The notes under the pieces were generated by a model. It was given only the letters and a program-made list of their open reading frames with translations. It did no database searches and was not told where the DNA came from. The position numbers were made by a program, and so were the translations under genes. A stretch of 64,000 nt of DNA from contig NZ_SWKK01000022.1 in the NCBI RefSeq assembly GCF_005144745.1, positions 1 to 64,000 of the forward strand, written 5' to 3'. The stretch comes from Flavobacterium sp. ASW18X. GTDB lineage: Bacteria; Bacteroidota; Bacteroidia; Flavobacteriales; Flavobacteriaceae. This document shows positions 18,867 through 28,150 of this stretch, in pieces. Each line of letters begins with the position of its first letter. Positions within the stretch are counted from its first letter, which is position 1.

Positions 18867-20012
18867 ATGCAAACTGACCTTAAAATATCTATCTACATAA
18901 ACTCACTCGCTGGTGGTGGTGCAGAACGTGTGGTTTCCTATTTAGCTCCTTATTTGCATAAAAAACAAAAGGTTTATGTAGTACTCAACAACGCTACTAT
19001 AGCATATACATTGCCAGAAGACATACCCATTATTTATTTAAGCTCCAAGAAAGAAAAACAAAATGGACTATTAAAATTATTGAACCTTCCATTTTTAGCT
19101 TACCGCTATGCAAAGTTTTTAAAAAAAGAACAAATAACACACTCTTTTAGTCTTTTAACTAGACCATGTTATGTAAATATTATGGCCAGATGGTTTACCA
19201 ACCATAACTACAAACTAATCATAAGCGAACGCAACTACCCTAGCATGCAATATCGTGGTTCTAGTGCGCAAGCCCGTATTAATAGAAGATTAGTAAAATG
19301 GCTCTATCCTAAATCCGATTTGGTGATAAGCAATGCCAAGGCTAGTGCCCAAGATTTGGTGGAAAATTTTGGTGTTAATTCAAGCAAAACAGCCACCATA
19401 TACAACCCTATTGCTATAGATAGAATCAGTGCAATAGAACCAAAATCCGATTTTTTTAATACGGCTTACGTTAATGCGGTAAGTATAGGGCGATTGGTAA
19501 AAGAAAAAAACCATACTTTTTTATTAGACGCTATAGAACCTTTTAAAAATTTGCGGTTATACATTTTTGGTGAAGGGGAACTAAGAGGTTCTTTGGAGGA
19601 AAAAATAAAGAATCTAGGTTTGGAAAATCGGGTGTTTCTAATGGGATTTGAATCCAATCCTTTTCAATATCTAAAGGCTGCAGATTTCTTTTTATTTGGT
19701 TCTTTAAATGAAGGATTTCCAAACGTATTATTAGAAGCCATGTGTTGTGGACTACCAATTATTAGTACCAATTGCAAATCTGGGCCTGATGAAATGCTAG
19801 AATTAAAAGAGGCAAAAACAGATGATATTATGTTCACAGATTATGGTATTCTTACTCCAATAGAAGATGTAATTTTGATGCAGAAGGCAATACATTATGT
19901 TCTAGATTCACCAGATTATTTGGTTAAAAGAAAGCCACTTTTAAAAAGACGAATCACAGATTTTGAAAAAGAAACAATCCTAAAGTTGTATGAAAAGACT
20001 ATTCTTAACTAA
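18867..20012 (+). CDS. GT4 family glycosyltransferase
   Basis: The 381-residue protein begins SIYINSLAGGGAERVVSYL and ends with a donor domain carrying VSIGRLVKEKNHTFLLDAI, LYIFGEGELRG and NEGFPNVLLEAMCCGLPIIS followed by SGPDEMLE. It is the last gene of the biosynthesis operon, 5 bp after the preceding GT gene, and is followed at once by a strong bidirectional terminator. With four GT4 enzymes, a GT14 and a TupA-like protein, the repeat unit probably has several residues. Confidence 0.87.
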   Translation: MQTDLKISIYINSLAGGGAERVVSYLAPYLHKKQKVYVVLNNATIAYTLPEDIPIIYLSSKKEKQNGLLKLLNLPFLAYRYAKFLKKEQITHSFSLLTRPCYVNIMARWFTNHNYKLIISERNYPSMQYRGSSAQARINRRLVKWLYPKSDLVISNAKASAQDLVENFGVNSSKTATIYNPIAIDRISAIEPKSDFFNTAYVNAVSIGRLVKEKNHTFLLDAIEPFKNLRLYIFGEGELRGSLEEKIKNLGLENRVFLMGFESNPFQYLKAADFFLFGSLNEGFPNVLLEAMCCGLPIISTNCKSGPDEMLELKEAKTDDIMFTDYGILTPIEDVILMQKAIHYVLDSPDYLVKRKPLLKRRITDFEKETILKLYEKTILN

Positions 20013-20042
20013 AAAGGGCTTGGTAAATACCAAGCCCTTTTT
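20011..20042. terminator. Strong bidirectional intrinsic terminator
   Basis: Two perfect 15-nt arms (20011-20025 and 20028-20042) end in AAAAA/TTTTT, so both strands read GC-rich stem plus T-tract. It ends the polysaccharide operon (the stem starts inside the TAA stop) and serves the convergent OmpA-like gene whose stop is at 20062. Confidence 0.92.
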
Positions 20043-20061
20043 AGTTATAAAGTTTTAGTAT

Positions 20062-21255
20062 TTAAAACTCCAATATCTTAAATTCTGAACGTCTGTTTTC
20101 TCTGTGTTTACTTTCTGGACAATACACGCCATCAGCACATTCATTAGTCAATTGGCTTTCTCCAAACGCTTGCGTTTTTAAACTGGCTTTTGATACACCT
20201 TGAGCCAATAAGTAATCTGTAGTACGTTTAACTCTCCGTTCTGACAACCATTGATTATAGGTATCTGTTCCGCGAGCATCGGTATACGAACTCACCTCTA
20301 GCACCAAAGAAGGATTTTCTTTTAATAGCACCACTAACTTATCTAAAGTTCTTTTAGACTCGCTATTTAGATAGGAAGAATTCAAATTAAAATAGACCAA
20401 TCCTAAATCATCAATTGCATTACGCAAAGCATCTTTTTTAGCTTGTAAGGCATCTTGCTTTGCCTTTTCTGCAGCTGCAAGTTTTGCTTGTTCTTCTTCT
20501 CTTTTTAAACGCTCTGCTAATTCTCTAGCTTCTCTCTTCGCTTTTTCTGCTGCAGCAATACTATCATTAAGGCGCTGTTGCTCCGCTTGCATTTCATTAA
20601 TGAAGGCCAATTTCTCTTCTCCTTTAAGAGATAAACCTTTTTCTATTCCAAAACGATAAACTACTCCGGCTGCATGTTGAATATGATTGGTAGAATTTTC
20701 TTTATTCATGGTCCATTTACCAGTAGAACTAAAATCTAGTCCCCAGTTATCTGAAATCCAAGTTCTGAAACCTACATTGGCGTTGTACGTTCCTCTACCT
20801 TGGTTATTAGCTTCTGTATAACCAGCGCCAATGCCAACATAGGGGTCAAAAAAACCCGTTTCTCCTAATATCTTATTCAAGTCGTAATTAACTCTAAAGT
20901 CAACCGCATAATAATCTGATTCTTCCGTAACTACCAACCCATCAACTACTTTGCCTTCTTGATATTTATTATAACTACCAATAGCCTCTAATCCTAAACC
21001 ATTTTTGAAGTATCTTCCAATACTTAAACGAGACGGGTGTGGTACCACATTCCAGTTATCAGAAAAATTAAGTACATCACTGAATTCGGACCCAGCATCA
21101 TCTACAGCATTCATTCCAACGCCAACAATCCAAGAACTTAAAACGATAGTATCTTTTTTGGTAAGAACAGGTATTTCTTCTTGTGCTTGCACAAAACAAG
21201 TGGATACCATTACCATTACTAAAGCAAGACTTATATTTTTTACATTTTTCATCAT
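20062..21255 (-). CDS. OmpA-family outer-membrane protein with coiled-coil linker
   Basis: The 397-residue protein has a signal peptide (VSTCFVQAQ) and an N-terminal beta-barrel (about 30-200). An Ala/Lys/Glu/Arg-rich coiled coil follows (about 215-275). The C-terminal OmpA domain binds peptidoglycan: LVYFNLNSSYLNSESKRTLDKL, VSSYTDARGTDTYNQWLSERR and a closing HRENRRSEFKI. The cysteines in NECADGVYC are common in Flavobacteria. It tethers the outer membrane to the wall. It is transcribed alone from a candidate promoter at 21279-21286. Confidence 0.9.
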   Translation of the reverse strand: MMKNVKNISLALVMVMVSTCFVQAQEEIPVLTKKDTIVLSSWIVGVGMNAVDDAGSEFSDVLNFSDNWNVVPHPSRLSIGRYFKNGLGLEAIGSYNKYQEGKVVDGLVVTEESDYYAVDFRVNYDLNKILGETGFFDPYVGIGAGYTEANNQGRGTYNANVGFRTWISDNWGLDFSSTGKWTMNKENSTNHIQHAAGVVYRFGIEKGLSLKGEEKLAFINEMQAEQQRLNDSIAAAEKAKREARELAERLKREEEQAKLAAAEKAKQDALQAKKDALRNAIDDLGLVYFNLNSSYLNSESKRTLDKLVVLLKENPSLVLEVSSYTDARGTDTYNQWLSERRVKRTTDYLLAQGVSKASLKTQAFGESQLTNECADGVYCPESKHRENRRSEFKILEF

Positions 21256-21278
21256 AGTGTAACTTGGGGATTACGCTG

Positions 21279-21286
21279 CAAATCTA
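21279..21286 (-). promoter_or_regulatory. Candidate -7 element of the OmpA-like gene
   Basis: The minus strand reads TAGATTTG, a full match to TAnnTTTG, 24 bp upstream of the start codon. No TTG stands at the usual -33 distance. Confidence 0.5.
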
Positions 21287-21352
21287 ATTTTTTTAAACAA
21301 ACTGGATAAAATTTCCCTTTAAATCTTGCTTTCTATCGACTATCTGCTTGTT

Positions 21353-22495
21353 TTAGTACGAATTGCGGTAGCGTGACTTATACGCTTTTTCGTAAACTTC
21401 CTCATACAACGGTAATATATTCTGTATTTGAAACTTTTTAGAAACTTTAAAAGCATTCTCTTTAAATTCTTCTAAACGCGCATCGTCTTCTAAAATATAA
21501 AGGGCATTCTTTGCCATTTCTTCTACGTTCCCTACATCACTTAAAAACCCGGTTACACCGTGTTCATTCACTTCTGGAATACCACCTGTGTTGCTAGATA
21601 CAACCGCCACTTTATTAGCCATTGCTTCTAAAGCTGCTAAACCAAAGCTTTCCGTTTCTGAAGGAAGCAAAAACAAGTCTGAGAAACAAAGAATTCTATC
21701 AATCTCATTGCTGTTCCCTAAAAACAATACTTTGTCCTCTATCCCCAATCTTTCGCACTGGCGTTCTGCTTTTTCCTTAGCTGGCCCTTCCCCTACCATT
21801 ATGAGTTTGGCAGGCAATTTTTGCTGTACTCGGTAAAATATATCTACCACATCTGGTATACGTTTTACCTCTCTAAAGTTACTAATGTGGGTGATTATTT
21901 TTTCATCGTCCTTAGCCATTAAACTCCGTTGGCAATCTGTAAAACCATTATGGTATTTGCTAGAATCGATGAAATTTGGAATTACTTCAATATCGCTTTC
22001 TACATCAAAAATTGCTAAAGTTTTTTGCTTTAAATCCTCAGATACAGAGGTTACTACATCAGATTTATTGATACTAAAGGTAACTGCGGTTTTATAAAAC
22101 GGATGCTTACCAACTAAAGTAATATCAGTACCATGCAAAGTGGTTATCATTGGAATATAAATATCCTCTTCTTTCAGCATTTTTTTTGCCATATACCCAG
22201 CATATGCATGTGGAATTGCGTAGTGCACGTGCAAAAGCTCTATTCCGTATTGTTTAATAGTATCTACCAACTTGCTAGATAAAGCAAGTTCGTACGGTTG
22301 GTATTGAAACAAAGGATATTTGGGAACGTGAACTTCATGAAAATGAATATTATTATTTAAAAGTCCTAAACGCACGGGTTGCTGATAGGTGATAAAATGA
22401 ACCTCGTGTCCTCTTTCTGCCAAGGCTATGCCCAGTTCCGTGGCTACTACACCACTACCCCCAAAAGTAGGGTAACATACTATTGCAATTTTCAT
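21353..22495 (-). CDS. bshA: N-acetyl-alpha-D-glucosaminyl L-malate synthase (bacillithiol synthesis)
   Basis: This 380-residue GT4 enzyme makes GlcNAc-malate from UDP-GlcNAc and L-malate, the first step of bacillithiol. BshA signatures are clear: CYPTFGGSGVVATELG near the start, HFHEVHVPKYPLFQYQPYEL, LLHVHYAIPHAYAGYMAKKM, TLHGTDITLVGKHPFY, ISNFREVKRI, and SETESFGLAALEAMA with NTGGIPEV. Length is normal for the family. It lies 28 bp after the GH3/beta-lactamase fusion gene and may be co-transcribed with it. Its presence argues that this organism uses bacillithiol as its low-molecular-weight thiol, which matters for the Kef system at 48951. Confidence 0.93.
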   Translation of the reverse strand: MKIAIVCYPTFGGSGVVATELGIALAERGHEVHFITYQQPVRLGLLNNNIHFHEVHVPKYPLFQYQPYELALSSKLVDTIKQYGIELLHVHYAIPHAYAGYMAKKMLKEEDIYIPMITTLHGTDITLVGKHPFYKTAVTFSINKSDVVTSVSEDLKQKTLAIFDVESDIEVIPNFIDSSKYHNGFTDCQRSLMAKDDEKIITHISNFREVKRIPDVVDIFYRVQQKLPAKLIMVGEGPAKEKAERQCERLGIEDKVLFLGNSNEIDRILCFSDLFLLPSETESFGLAALEAMANKVAVVSSNTGGIPEVNEHGVTGFLSDVGNVEEMAKNALYILEDDARLEEFKENAFKVSKKFQIQNILPLYEEVYEKAYKSRYRNSY

Positions 22496-22523
22496 GGGTT
22501 AAATGTAGGTCTTTATTTATAAC

Positions 22524-25439
22524 CTAATTGATAAGAGAATCATAAATAGCTTGCTGTATACGCGTTCGCAAGCCAGATTTTACCAATAGATTATTGGTCA
22601 TTGTTGGGTAGGTTCTATTAGACAGAAAGACATAAACGAGTTCTTCTTCTGGATCTGCCCATGTATAAGTACCTGTAAATCCGCTATGTCCAAAACTTTC
22701 TCTAGAAACACATCCGCAGGTAGGACCACTATTTTTTAATTGTGGTTTATCAAACCCTACTCCTCTTCTTACATCTTCATCACAGAAATAGCAGGTATTA
22801 AATTTCTTTACTGTTCGCTCATTAAAAAACCGATGACCACCGTAGTATCCGCCTTGCAAATACATTTGCATAATCTTAGCCACATCTAAAGCATTGCTAA
22901 ATAAACCTGCATGGCCACCTACACCACCTTGCATGGCCGCTCCCATATCGTGTACATAGCCTTGTACTCTTTTAAACCTGTAGTAATTGTCTTCTTCTGT
23001 CGGTACTATTTGAGCTCTAGGAAACTGTTCTATAGGGTTATAGGCGGTGTGTGTTGCTCCTATAGGTTTTAGTAAAAACCGATTTAGAAGTGCATCTAAC
23101 CGCTCGCCATAAGTGTTCTCTATGTAATGTTTCATCACGTAATAAGCTACGTCACTATACCGGTATTTATTACTTTTTAATTCTTGTCTACCGATTCTGT
23201 TGTAAATGGAATCCTTATACGCATTAGACAAATACATACCATCAAAAACTTTGGTAGAATAGTCTGGGGAAGGTTCCCTTCTATAAAAAAAGTCCGAAGG
23301 TTTTCTGTTATCATCCAATGTACTTACATAGAACGCTATCCATGCCGGTAATCTACCGTAATGGGATAACGCCTTTAGAACGGTAACATCTTTTAATTCA
23401 GATTCTTTATAGGCAGGTATTAATTCTTGAAAAGTATTATCCAATTCAATTTTACCTTCTTCTTCCATTTTCATAACCAAAGGCAGTGTGCCTAGTATTT
23501 TAGTTACGGAAGCCAAATCAAACAAATGGTTATTGGTAATACTATCATTGGTTTCATAAATGGGTTTGCCAAAGCTTTTATTATAAATTACTTTTCCTTT
23601 TCTAGCAATCAACACTTGTGCTCCAGGATACATTAACGAGTCTAAACCTGCCTGTACCAACTTATCCACTTCTTTTAGTTTGGTACGGTCAAAACCTACT
23701 CTTTCCGGCATACTAAAACCTAATCTAGCAATAGGTTTTGTATTTATGCCTGTCCCTACCTTAAACGAAGGGTGAGCTGTTACCGGTAATTTGCCTTTGG
23801 CACCAATAGCACCAAAAATTACTTCCGCCGCCTTTTCTTGAGCTATTGCACTATTTTGATAGGCCATGACAATACCATCCATGGCAGACCAATCTTGGAT
23901 ATCTAAAAGTGCATAGGGCTTGGTAAAAACACTCAATATGGTATTATTTGAACGCATTCTGGCTATTTCTTGAACCCAATACTTCTCGTTTTCAGAGAAC
24001 TTATGCGCTTTCCATGGACTCGCATTACTTTTATGAAAGCCTATTACTACTAAATTATAATTACGTAGTTGCTCTCTATATTCCGCAATATCTTTGGCTT
24101 GTATCACATCTACGTCTACATATGTTTTTAAGGTATTTAAAAACGTATCTCCAGATGCATCACCAAATTTAACATAAGCAATTTTTTTATTATCCAATCG
24201 GCGAACTGGTAGTATGGAAAAGTTGTTTTTTACTACCGTAATGGCGTTTTCTATCGCGTTCTCGTAAAGCAAATCATCCTCAATGGTATGCAAATCATTG
24301 ACTAACCCTGCTACAACCACAGGACGATACGTATTTAACCCTACCTTATACTTCGCTTTTAATATTTTTTTTACAGAACTTTCCAATCGCGCTTCAGAAA
24401 TACGACCAGAATGGTAAGCTTCCACCATTTTAGCATGAGCACTTGCCACATCTACCGGCATTAAAAGCATATCGTTACCAGCTAAAAAAGCACTTAATTC
24501 TACCTCGCCTTTAGGTGCAAATTCAGAGACCGCTTTCATATTCAAAGCATCTGTAAACACCAAACCTTTATATTGCAATGTTCCCTTAAGGTATTCTTTA
24601 ATTATTTTTTTTGACAAGGAAGAAGGTAGTCCCTTTTTCGGTTCTAATGCTGGAATGTTTAAGTGTGCAACCATGATAGAGCTGATGCCAGTATCTATCA
24701 TTTTTTTAAAAGGATACAACTCAATACTATCCAAACGCTCTTTACTAAAATCAAGGAAAGGAAGTGATTTATGCGAATCTGTAGCTGTATCGCCGTGACC
24801 AGGAAAATGCTTGCCAGATGCCAGTACACCTGCAGACTCCATTCCTTTGGTAAATGCAACTGCCTTACGTACTACATTTACCCGATGTTCCCCAAAAGAA
24901 CGATTACCTATGATGGGGTTTTTAGGATTGATATTAACATCTAAATCGGGAGCAAAATTAATGTGCACCCCTAAACGTTTGGCATGTTCCCCAATATGCT
25001 TCCCTACCTGGGCTACTATATCATCTTTTTGTATGGCACCTAAGGTCATATTCCAAGGGTACGCAAATGTAGAATCTAAACGCATAGCTAAACCCCACTC
25101 TGCATCTTGGCCAATGAGTAGCGGTAAATTAGAAGCTGCTTGATATTGATTGGTAAGAATGGCTTGTTGTACCGGTCCTCCTTTAGAAAATATAACACCT
25201 CCAATATGATATTGTTCTATCTGTTGCTTTATTTTATCCGTAGAGGTCTTGTTTTGGTCAGAAGCTACACTAACCATAAATAGCTGCCCTATGCGCTCTT
25301 CTAAACTCATGGCATTATACTTGGTATTAACCCATGCTTTTTGTGCCAACGTATCTTTAGCCGACAGTGGGTCTATTTGGGCAAAAGAAATGTAAGTATA
25401 TAAAAGGGTTAGGGTATAAAATACTAGAATCTGCTTCAT
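22524..25439 (-). CDS. GH3 beta-N-acetylhexosaminidase (NagZ-like) fused to a class C beta-lactamase-type domain
   Basis: This 971-residue exported protein joins two enzymes. After a signal peptide (about 1-20, YISFAQ), residues about 40-370 form a NagZ-like GH3 domain: GQLFMVSV, LLIGQDAEWGLAMRL, GKHFPGHGDTATDSHKSLP (catalytic His/Asp loop of NagZ) and FTDALNMKAVSEF. A GH3 C-terminal domain follows. Residues about 600-960 form a serine hydrolase of the beta-lactamase/AmpH group: FDLASVTKI (Ser-x-x-Lys), YSDVAYYVM (Tyr-type second motif) and GHSGFTGTYTW. It probably trims peptidoglycan in the periplasm. This fusion is known in Bacteroidota. An imperfect hairpin directly precedes the start codon. 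Confidence 0.9.
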   Translation of the reverse strand: MKQILVFYTLTLLYTYISFAQIDPLSAKDTLAQKAWVNTKYNAMSLEERIGQLFMVSVASDQNKTSTDKIKQQIEQYHIGGVIFSKGGPVQQAILTNQYQAASNLPLLIGQDAEWGLAMRLDSTFAYPWNMTLGAIQKDDIVAQVGKHIGEHAKRLGVHINFAPDLDVNINPKNPIIGNRSFGEHRVNVVRKAVAFTKGMESAGVLASGKHFPGHGDTATDSHKSLPFLDFSKERLDSIELYPFKKMIDTGISSIMVAHLNIPALEPKKGLPSSLSKKIIKEYLKGTLQYKGLVFTDALNMKAVSEFAPKGEVELSAFLAGNDMLLMPVDVASAHAKMVEAYHSGRISEARLESSVKKILKAKYKVGLNTYRPVVVAGLVNDLHTIEDDLLYENAIENAITVVKNNFSILPVRRLDNKKIAYVKFGDASGDTFLNTLKTYVDVDVIQAKDIAEYREQLRNYNLVVIGFHKSNASPWKAHKFSENEKYWVQEIARMRSNNTILSVFTKPYALLDIQDWSAMDGIVMAYQNSAIAQEKAAEVIFGAIGAKGKLPVTAHPSFKVGTGINTKPIARLGFSMPERVGFDRTKLKEVDKLVQAGLDSLMYPGAQVLIARKGKVIYNKSFGKPIYETNDSITNNHLFDLASVTKILGTLPLVMKMEEEGKIELDNTFQELIPAYKESELKDVTVLKALSHYGRLPAWIAFYVSTLDDNRKPSDFFYRREPSPDYSTKVFDGMYLSNAYKDSIYNRIGRQELKSNKYRYSDVAYYVMKHYIENTYGERLDALLNRFLLKPIGATHTAYNPIEQFPRAQIVPTEEDNYYRFKRVQGYVHDMGAAMQGGVGGHAGLFSNALDVAKIMQMYLQGGYYGGHRFFNERTVKKFNTCYFCDEDVRRGVGFDKPQLKNSGPTCGCVSRESFGHSGFTGTYTWADPEEELVYVFLSNRTYPTMTNNLLVKSGLRTRIQQAIYDSLIN

Positions 25440-25538
25440 AAATCGTCTTAAGAAATGAACTTAAAGCGATTAAAATTATTGTATTTCACCGATGAAACTA
25501 AGGAAAAACTGATAAAATTTATGAAAAATTAATGCATA

Positions 25539-26021
25539 CTACATAAAACGTGCATGCCAACTTTCTGATGCAGGCACTTCCCAATGTTCTAGAAATTCCG
25601 CCTTTGTAGCCACTAAATTGTTAAATACTACCATATTTTTAGAAACCGCTTTTTGCTTCGCCATTTTTCTAAAATCTGCTAAGGGTTTGTAGGCTATGTA
25701 TTCTCCTTGCTTGTAAGAAACGTTCATCTTATCTAGCAAATCTATTTGATATTCTTTTTCTAAAGCTTGTATAAAATGCACAGATGCATCAATAGAACAA
25801 CCAGAAGCAGCATTAGCGGCTTGGTCAAGGCCAATAACAATAAATCTATTATAAGGCATGGTAAATCCAGCTTTCAATTCGGCACCATGTGCAGTCCATT
25901 GCGTTAAAAAAGCTTCGGTTTTAGCCTTTATTTCAGAAAGTTCGTTGTCTGTTATCGTCCGGTTACATTGATAAATCCACACTCGCGCCTCATCTGGCAA
26001 AGATTCAAAATCTACTAACAT
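25539..26021 (-). CDS. Conserved hypothetical protein (often mislabelled ABC transporter ATPase)
   Basis: The 160-residue soluble protein shows no Walker motifs. Similar Flavobacteria proteins are sometimes named ABC transporter ATPase, which the sequence does not support. Visible features are EARVWIYQCNRTITDNEL near residue 11, a centre with GLDQAANAASGCSID, then VHFIQALEKEYQIDLLDKMNVSY and VVFNNLVATKAEFLEHWEVP. It follows the CCG-type iron-sulfur protein by one base pair, so it is translated with it. A role in the assembly or working of that electron-transfer set is inferred from position only. Confidence 0.75.
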   Translation of the reverse strand: MLVDFESLPDEARVWIYQCNRTITDNELSEIKAKTEAFLTQWTAHGAELKAGFTMPYNRFIVIGLDQAANAASGCSIDASVHFIQALEKEYQIDLLDKMNVSYKQGEYIAYKPLADFRKMAKQKAVSKNMVVFNNLVATKAEFLEHWEVPASESWHARFM

Positions 26022-26022
26022 A

Positions 26023-26808
26023 CTAAAGCGAATTGGCTAAAAGTTCTGCAACGTCTAAAACCGTAACACTGTCTTCTTTTTCATGTGCTTTAATACCGTC
26101 TGTCATCATAGTATTACAATAAGGACAACCTGTTGCAATAATATTAGGATTTGTTTCTAAAGCATCCTTAGTACGCATCACATTAATATCCATATCCCCT
26201 TTTTCTGGTTCTTTGAACATTTGTGCACCACCAGCACCACAACATAAAGCACCATTTTTATTGCGCTTCATCTCTACCAACTCTGCGTTGGTTTTTCCTA
26301 ATACACTTCTTGGTGCATCAAAAACTTGATTGGCCCTACCTAAGTAACAAGGATCATGAAAAGTAATACGTTTTCCTTTGTATTCTTGCCCCGTTATGGT
26401 TAAACGGCCTTTATCTATCAACTCTTTTAGGTACTGCGTGTGATGGATAACATCATACTTCCCACCCAGACTAGGATATTCATTTTTAAAGGTATTGTAA
26501 GAATGTGGATCACAGGTGACAATTCGCTTTATCTCGTACCCATTTAATATTTCGATATTCATCATGGCTTGCATTTGAAACAAAAATTCGTTTCCTGCAC
26601 GCTTAGCTACATCTCCTGTAGAACTTTCTTCTGGGCCCAAAACGGCGAAATCTACCTCGGCTTTATTTAATAACTTAACAAATGCTCTTGTTATTTTTTT
26701 GGCTCTATCATCATAACTACCGGCGGAACCTACCCAAAATAAAATCTCTGGCTGTTTACCTTCAGCCATGAATTGTTCCATGGTTTTTACCTTAAGCTGC
26801 TCACTCAT
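26023..26808 (-). CDS. CCG-domain (HdrB/LutA-like) iron-sulfur protein
   Basis: The 261-residue soluble protein has the two cysteine-rich CCG motifs of heterodisulfide-reductase-B, GlpC and LutA proteins: CDPHSYN...HDPCYLG, then CCGAGGAQMF with a distal ATGCPYCNTMM. Such motifs bind an unusual [4Fe-4S] or zinc site and pass electrons to or from thiol-disulfide, lactate or glycerol-3-phosphate substrates. The membrane partner with two ferredoxin clusters is encoded 10 bp upstream. Together they resemble a split HdrD or the electron-transfer part of a membrane quinone oxidoreductase. The substrate is unknown. Confidence 0.87.
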   Translation of the reverse strand: MSEQLKVKTMEQFMAEGKQPEILFWVGSAGSYDDRAKKITRAFVKLLNKAEVDFAVLGPEESSTGDVAKRAGNEFLFQMQAMMNIEILNGYEIKRIVTCDPHSYNTFKNEYPSLGGKYDVIHHTQYLKELIDKGRLTITGQEYKGKRITFHDPCYLGRANQVFDAPRSVLGKTNAELVEMKRNKNGALCCGAGGAQMFKEPEKGDMDINVMRTKDALETNPNIIATGCPYCNTMMTDGIKAHEKEDSVTVLDVAELLANSL

Positions 26809-26818
26809 AATACTACAT

Positions 26819-28147
26819 TTATTCGTTTACCCAATTTAAACGGTCCATTTGATTGTAAGGCCAAGGAGCTCCGTTGTTCTCGATATTAGACATCATATTA
26901 TTCAGCTCCGTAGGTGCGGCAGATTGTTCCATTACCAGATACCTGCGCATTTCTACAATAATAGATAACGGGTCAATACTTACCGGACAGGCTTGTACAC
27001 AGGCATTACACGTAGTACATGCCCAAAGTTCTTCTCTAGTAATGTAATCATCTAACAATTGTTTACCATCTGGCACAAGGGTTCCTTTGTTAGCATCTAT
27101 ATTTTTACCCACCTCTTCTAGACGGTCACGGGTATCCATCATTATTTTTCTTGGGCTTAATTTTTTTCCGGTTTGATTTGCCGGGCATTCTGATGTGCAC
27201 CTTCCACACTCCGTACAAGTGTACGCGTTCATTAATTGCACCCAATTTAAATCCATCACGTCAGAGGCACCAAATTTACCAGGCTCAGCAGCATCGTCAC
27301 CACCAGCATCTGTTGCAAATGGGTCTGCGTTTGGATCCATCATTAACTTTACCTCCTTGGTTACTGCTTCTAAATTATCAAACTGACCTTGTGGCTTTAC
27401 TCTACCATAAAAAGTATTTGGAAAGGCTAATAAAATGTGTAAATGCTTGGAATAATAAAGGTAATTTAGAAAGAATAATATTCCTAGGATATGTATCCAC
27501 CAAGCGCCACGTTCTATAGCTATTAGCGTACCTTCTGACATTCCTTGAAATATAGGCGCTAAAAATTGACTTATTGGAAATGAACCAGCTTCAACATAAT
27601 GTTCAGCTCCCATTTGTTGTAATTGGTAGTCTGCACCATTCATGGTTAAGAATAGTACCATTAACACCAATTCTATGTATAGAATAAGGTTACCATCCTT
27701 TTTTGGCCAACCTTCCATTTCTGGCTTTAAAAATCTTTTTAAGCGAATTACGTTTCGTCTTAGCCAAAAAATTACAACCGCAACAATTACTAAAAAGGCT
27801 AAAATCTCAAAAGACCCGATTAAAAAGTCATAAGCACCACCCAAAAAAGCAAATAGCCTGTGTGTACCTAGTAAACCATCTAGGATGATTTCTAAAACTT
27901 CTATATTAATGATAATAAAGCCTACATAAACAATTATGTGTAGAATACCAGCTATTGGTCTTACCACCATTTTGGTTTGGCCTAAAGCTATCCGAGCCAT
28001 GTTCTTCCAACGCTGCGCGGAATCTCCGCTTACATCAGCATCGTGACCAAGTTTAATGTTTCTAATTAATTTACGAACATTGTTGTAGAAAAACCAGACC
28101 CCAAAACCAAGGGCCAAGGCAAATAAAATATTAGGTATGTACTGCAT
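26819..28147 (-). CDS. Membrane iron-sulfur protein with two 4Fe-4S ferredoxin motifs (HdrE/HdrD-like)
   Basis: The 442-residue protein has about five membrane segments in residues 1-250 (for example FALALGFGVWFFYN and ILHIIVYVGFIIINI), resembling the heme-b cytochrome part of HdrE/NarI-type proteins. The C-terminal half binds two [4Fe-4S] clusters: CTECGRCTSECP near residue 305 and CTTCNACVQACP near 370. It would connect the quinone pool with the soluble CCG protein encoded next (10-bp gap). It starts 3 bp after the MCE gene stop, so four genes (28-25.5 kb) form one operon. Confidence 0.87.
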   Translation of the reverse strand: MQYIPNILFALALGFGVWFFYNNVRKLIRNIKLGHDADVSGDSAQRWKNMARIALGQTKMVVRPIAGILHIIVYVGFIIINIEVLEIILDGLLGTHRLFAFLGGAYDFLIGSFEILAFLVIVAVVIFWLRRNVIRLKRFLKPEMEGWPKKDGNLILYIELVLMVLFLTMNGADYQLQQMGAEHYVEAGSFPISQFLAPIFQGMSEGTLIAIERGAWWIHILGILFFLNYLYYSKHLHILLAFPNTFYGRVKPQGQFDNLEAVTKEVKLMMDPNADPFATDAGGDDAAEPGKFGASDVMDLNWVQLMNAYTCTECGRCTSECPANQTGKKLSPRKIMMDTRDRLEEVGKNIDANKGTLVPDGKQLLDDYITREELWACTTCNACVQACPVSIDPLSIIVEMRRYLVMEQSAAPTELNNMMSNIENNGAPWPYNQMDRLNWVNE

Positions 28148-28150
28148 AGT

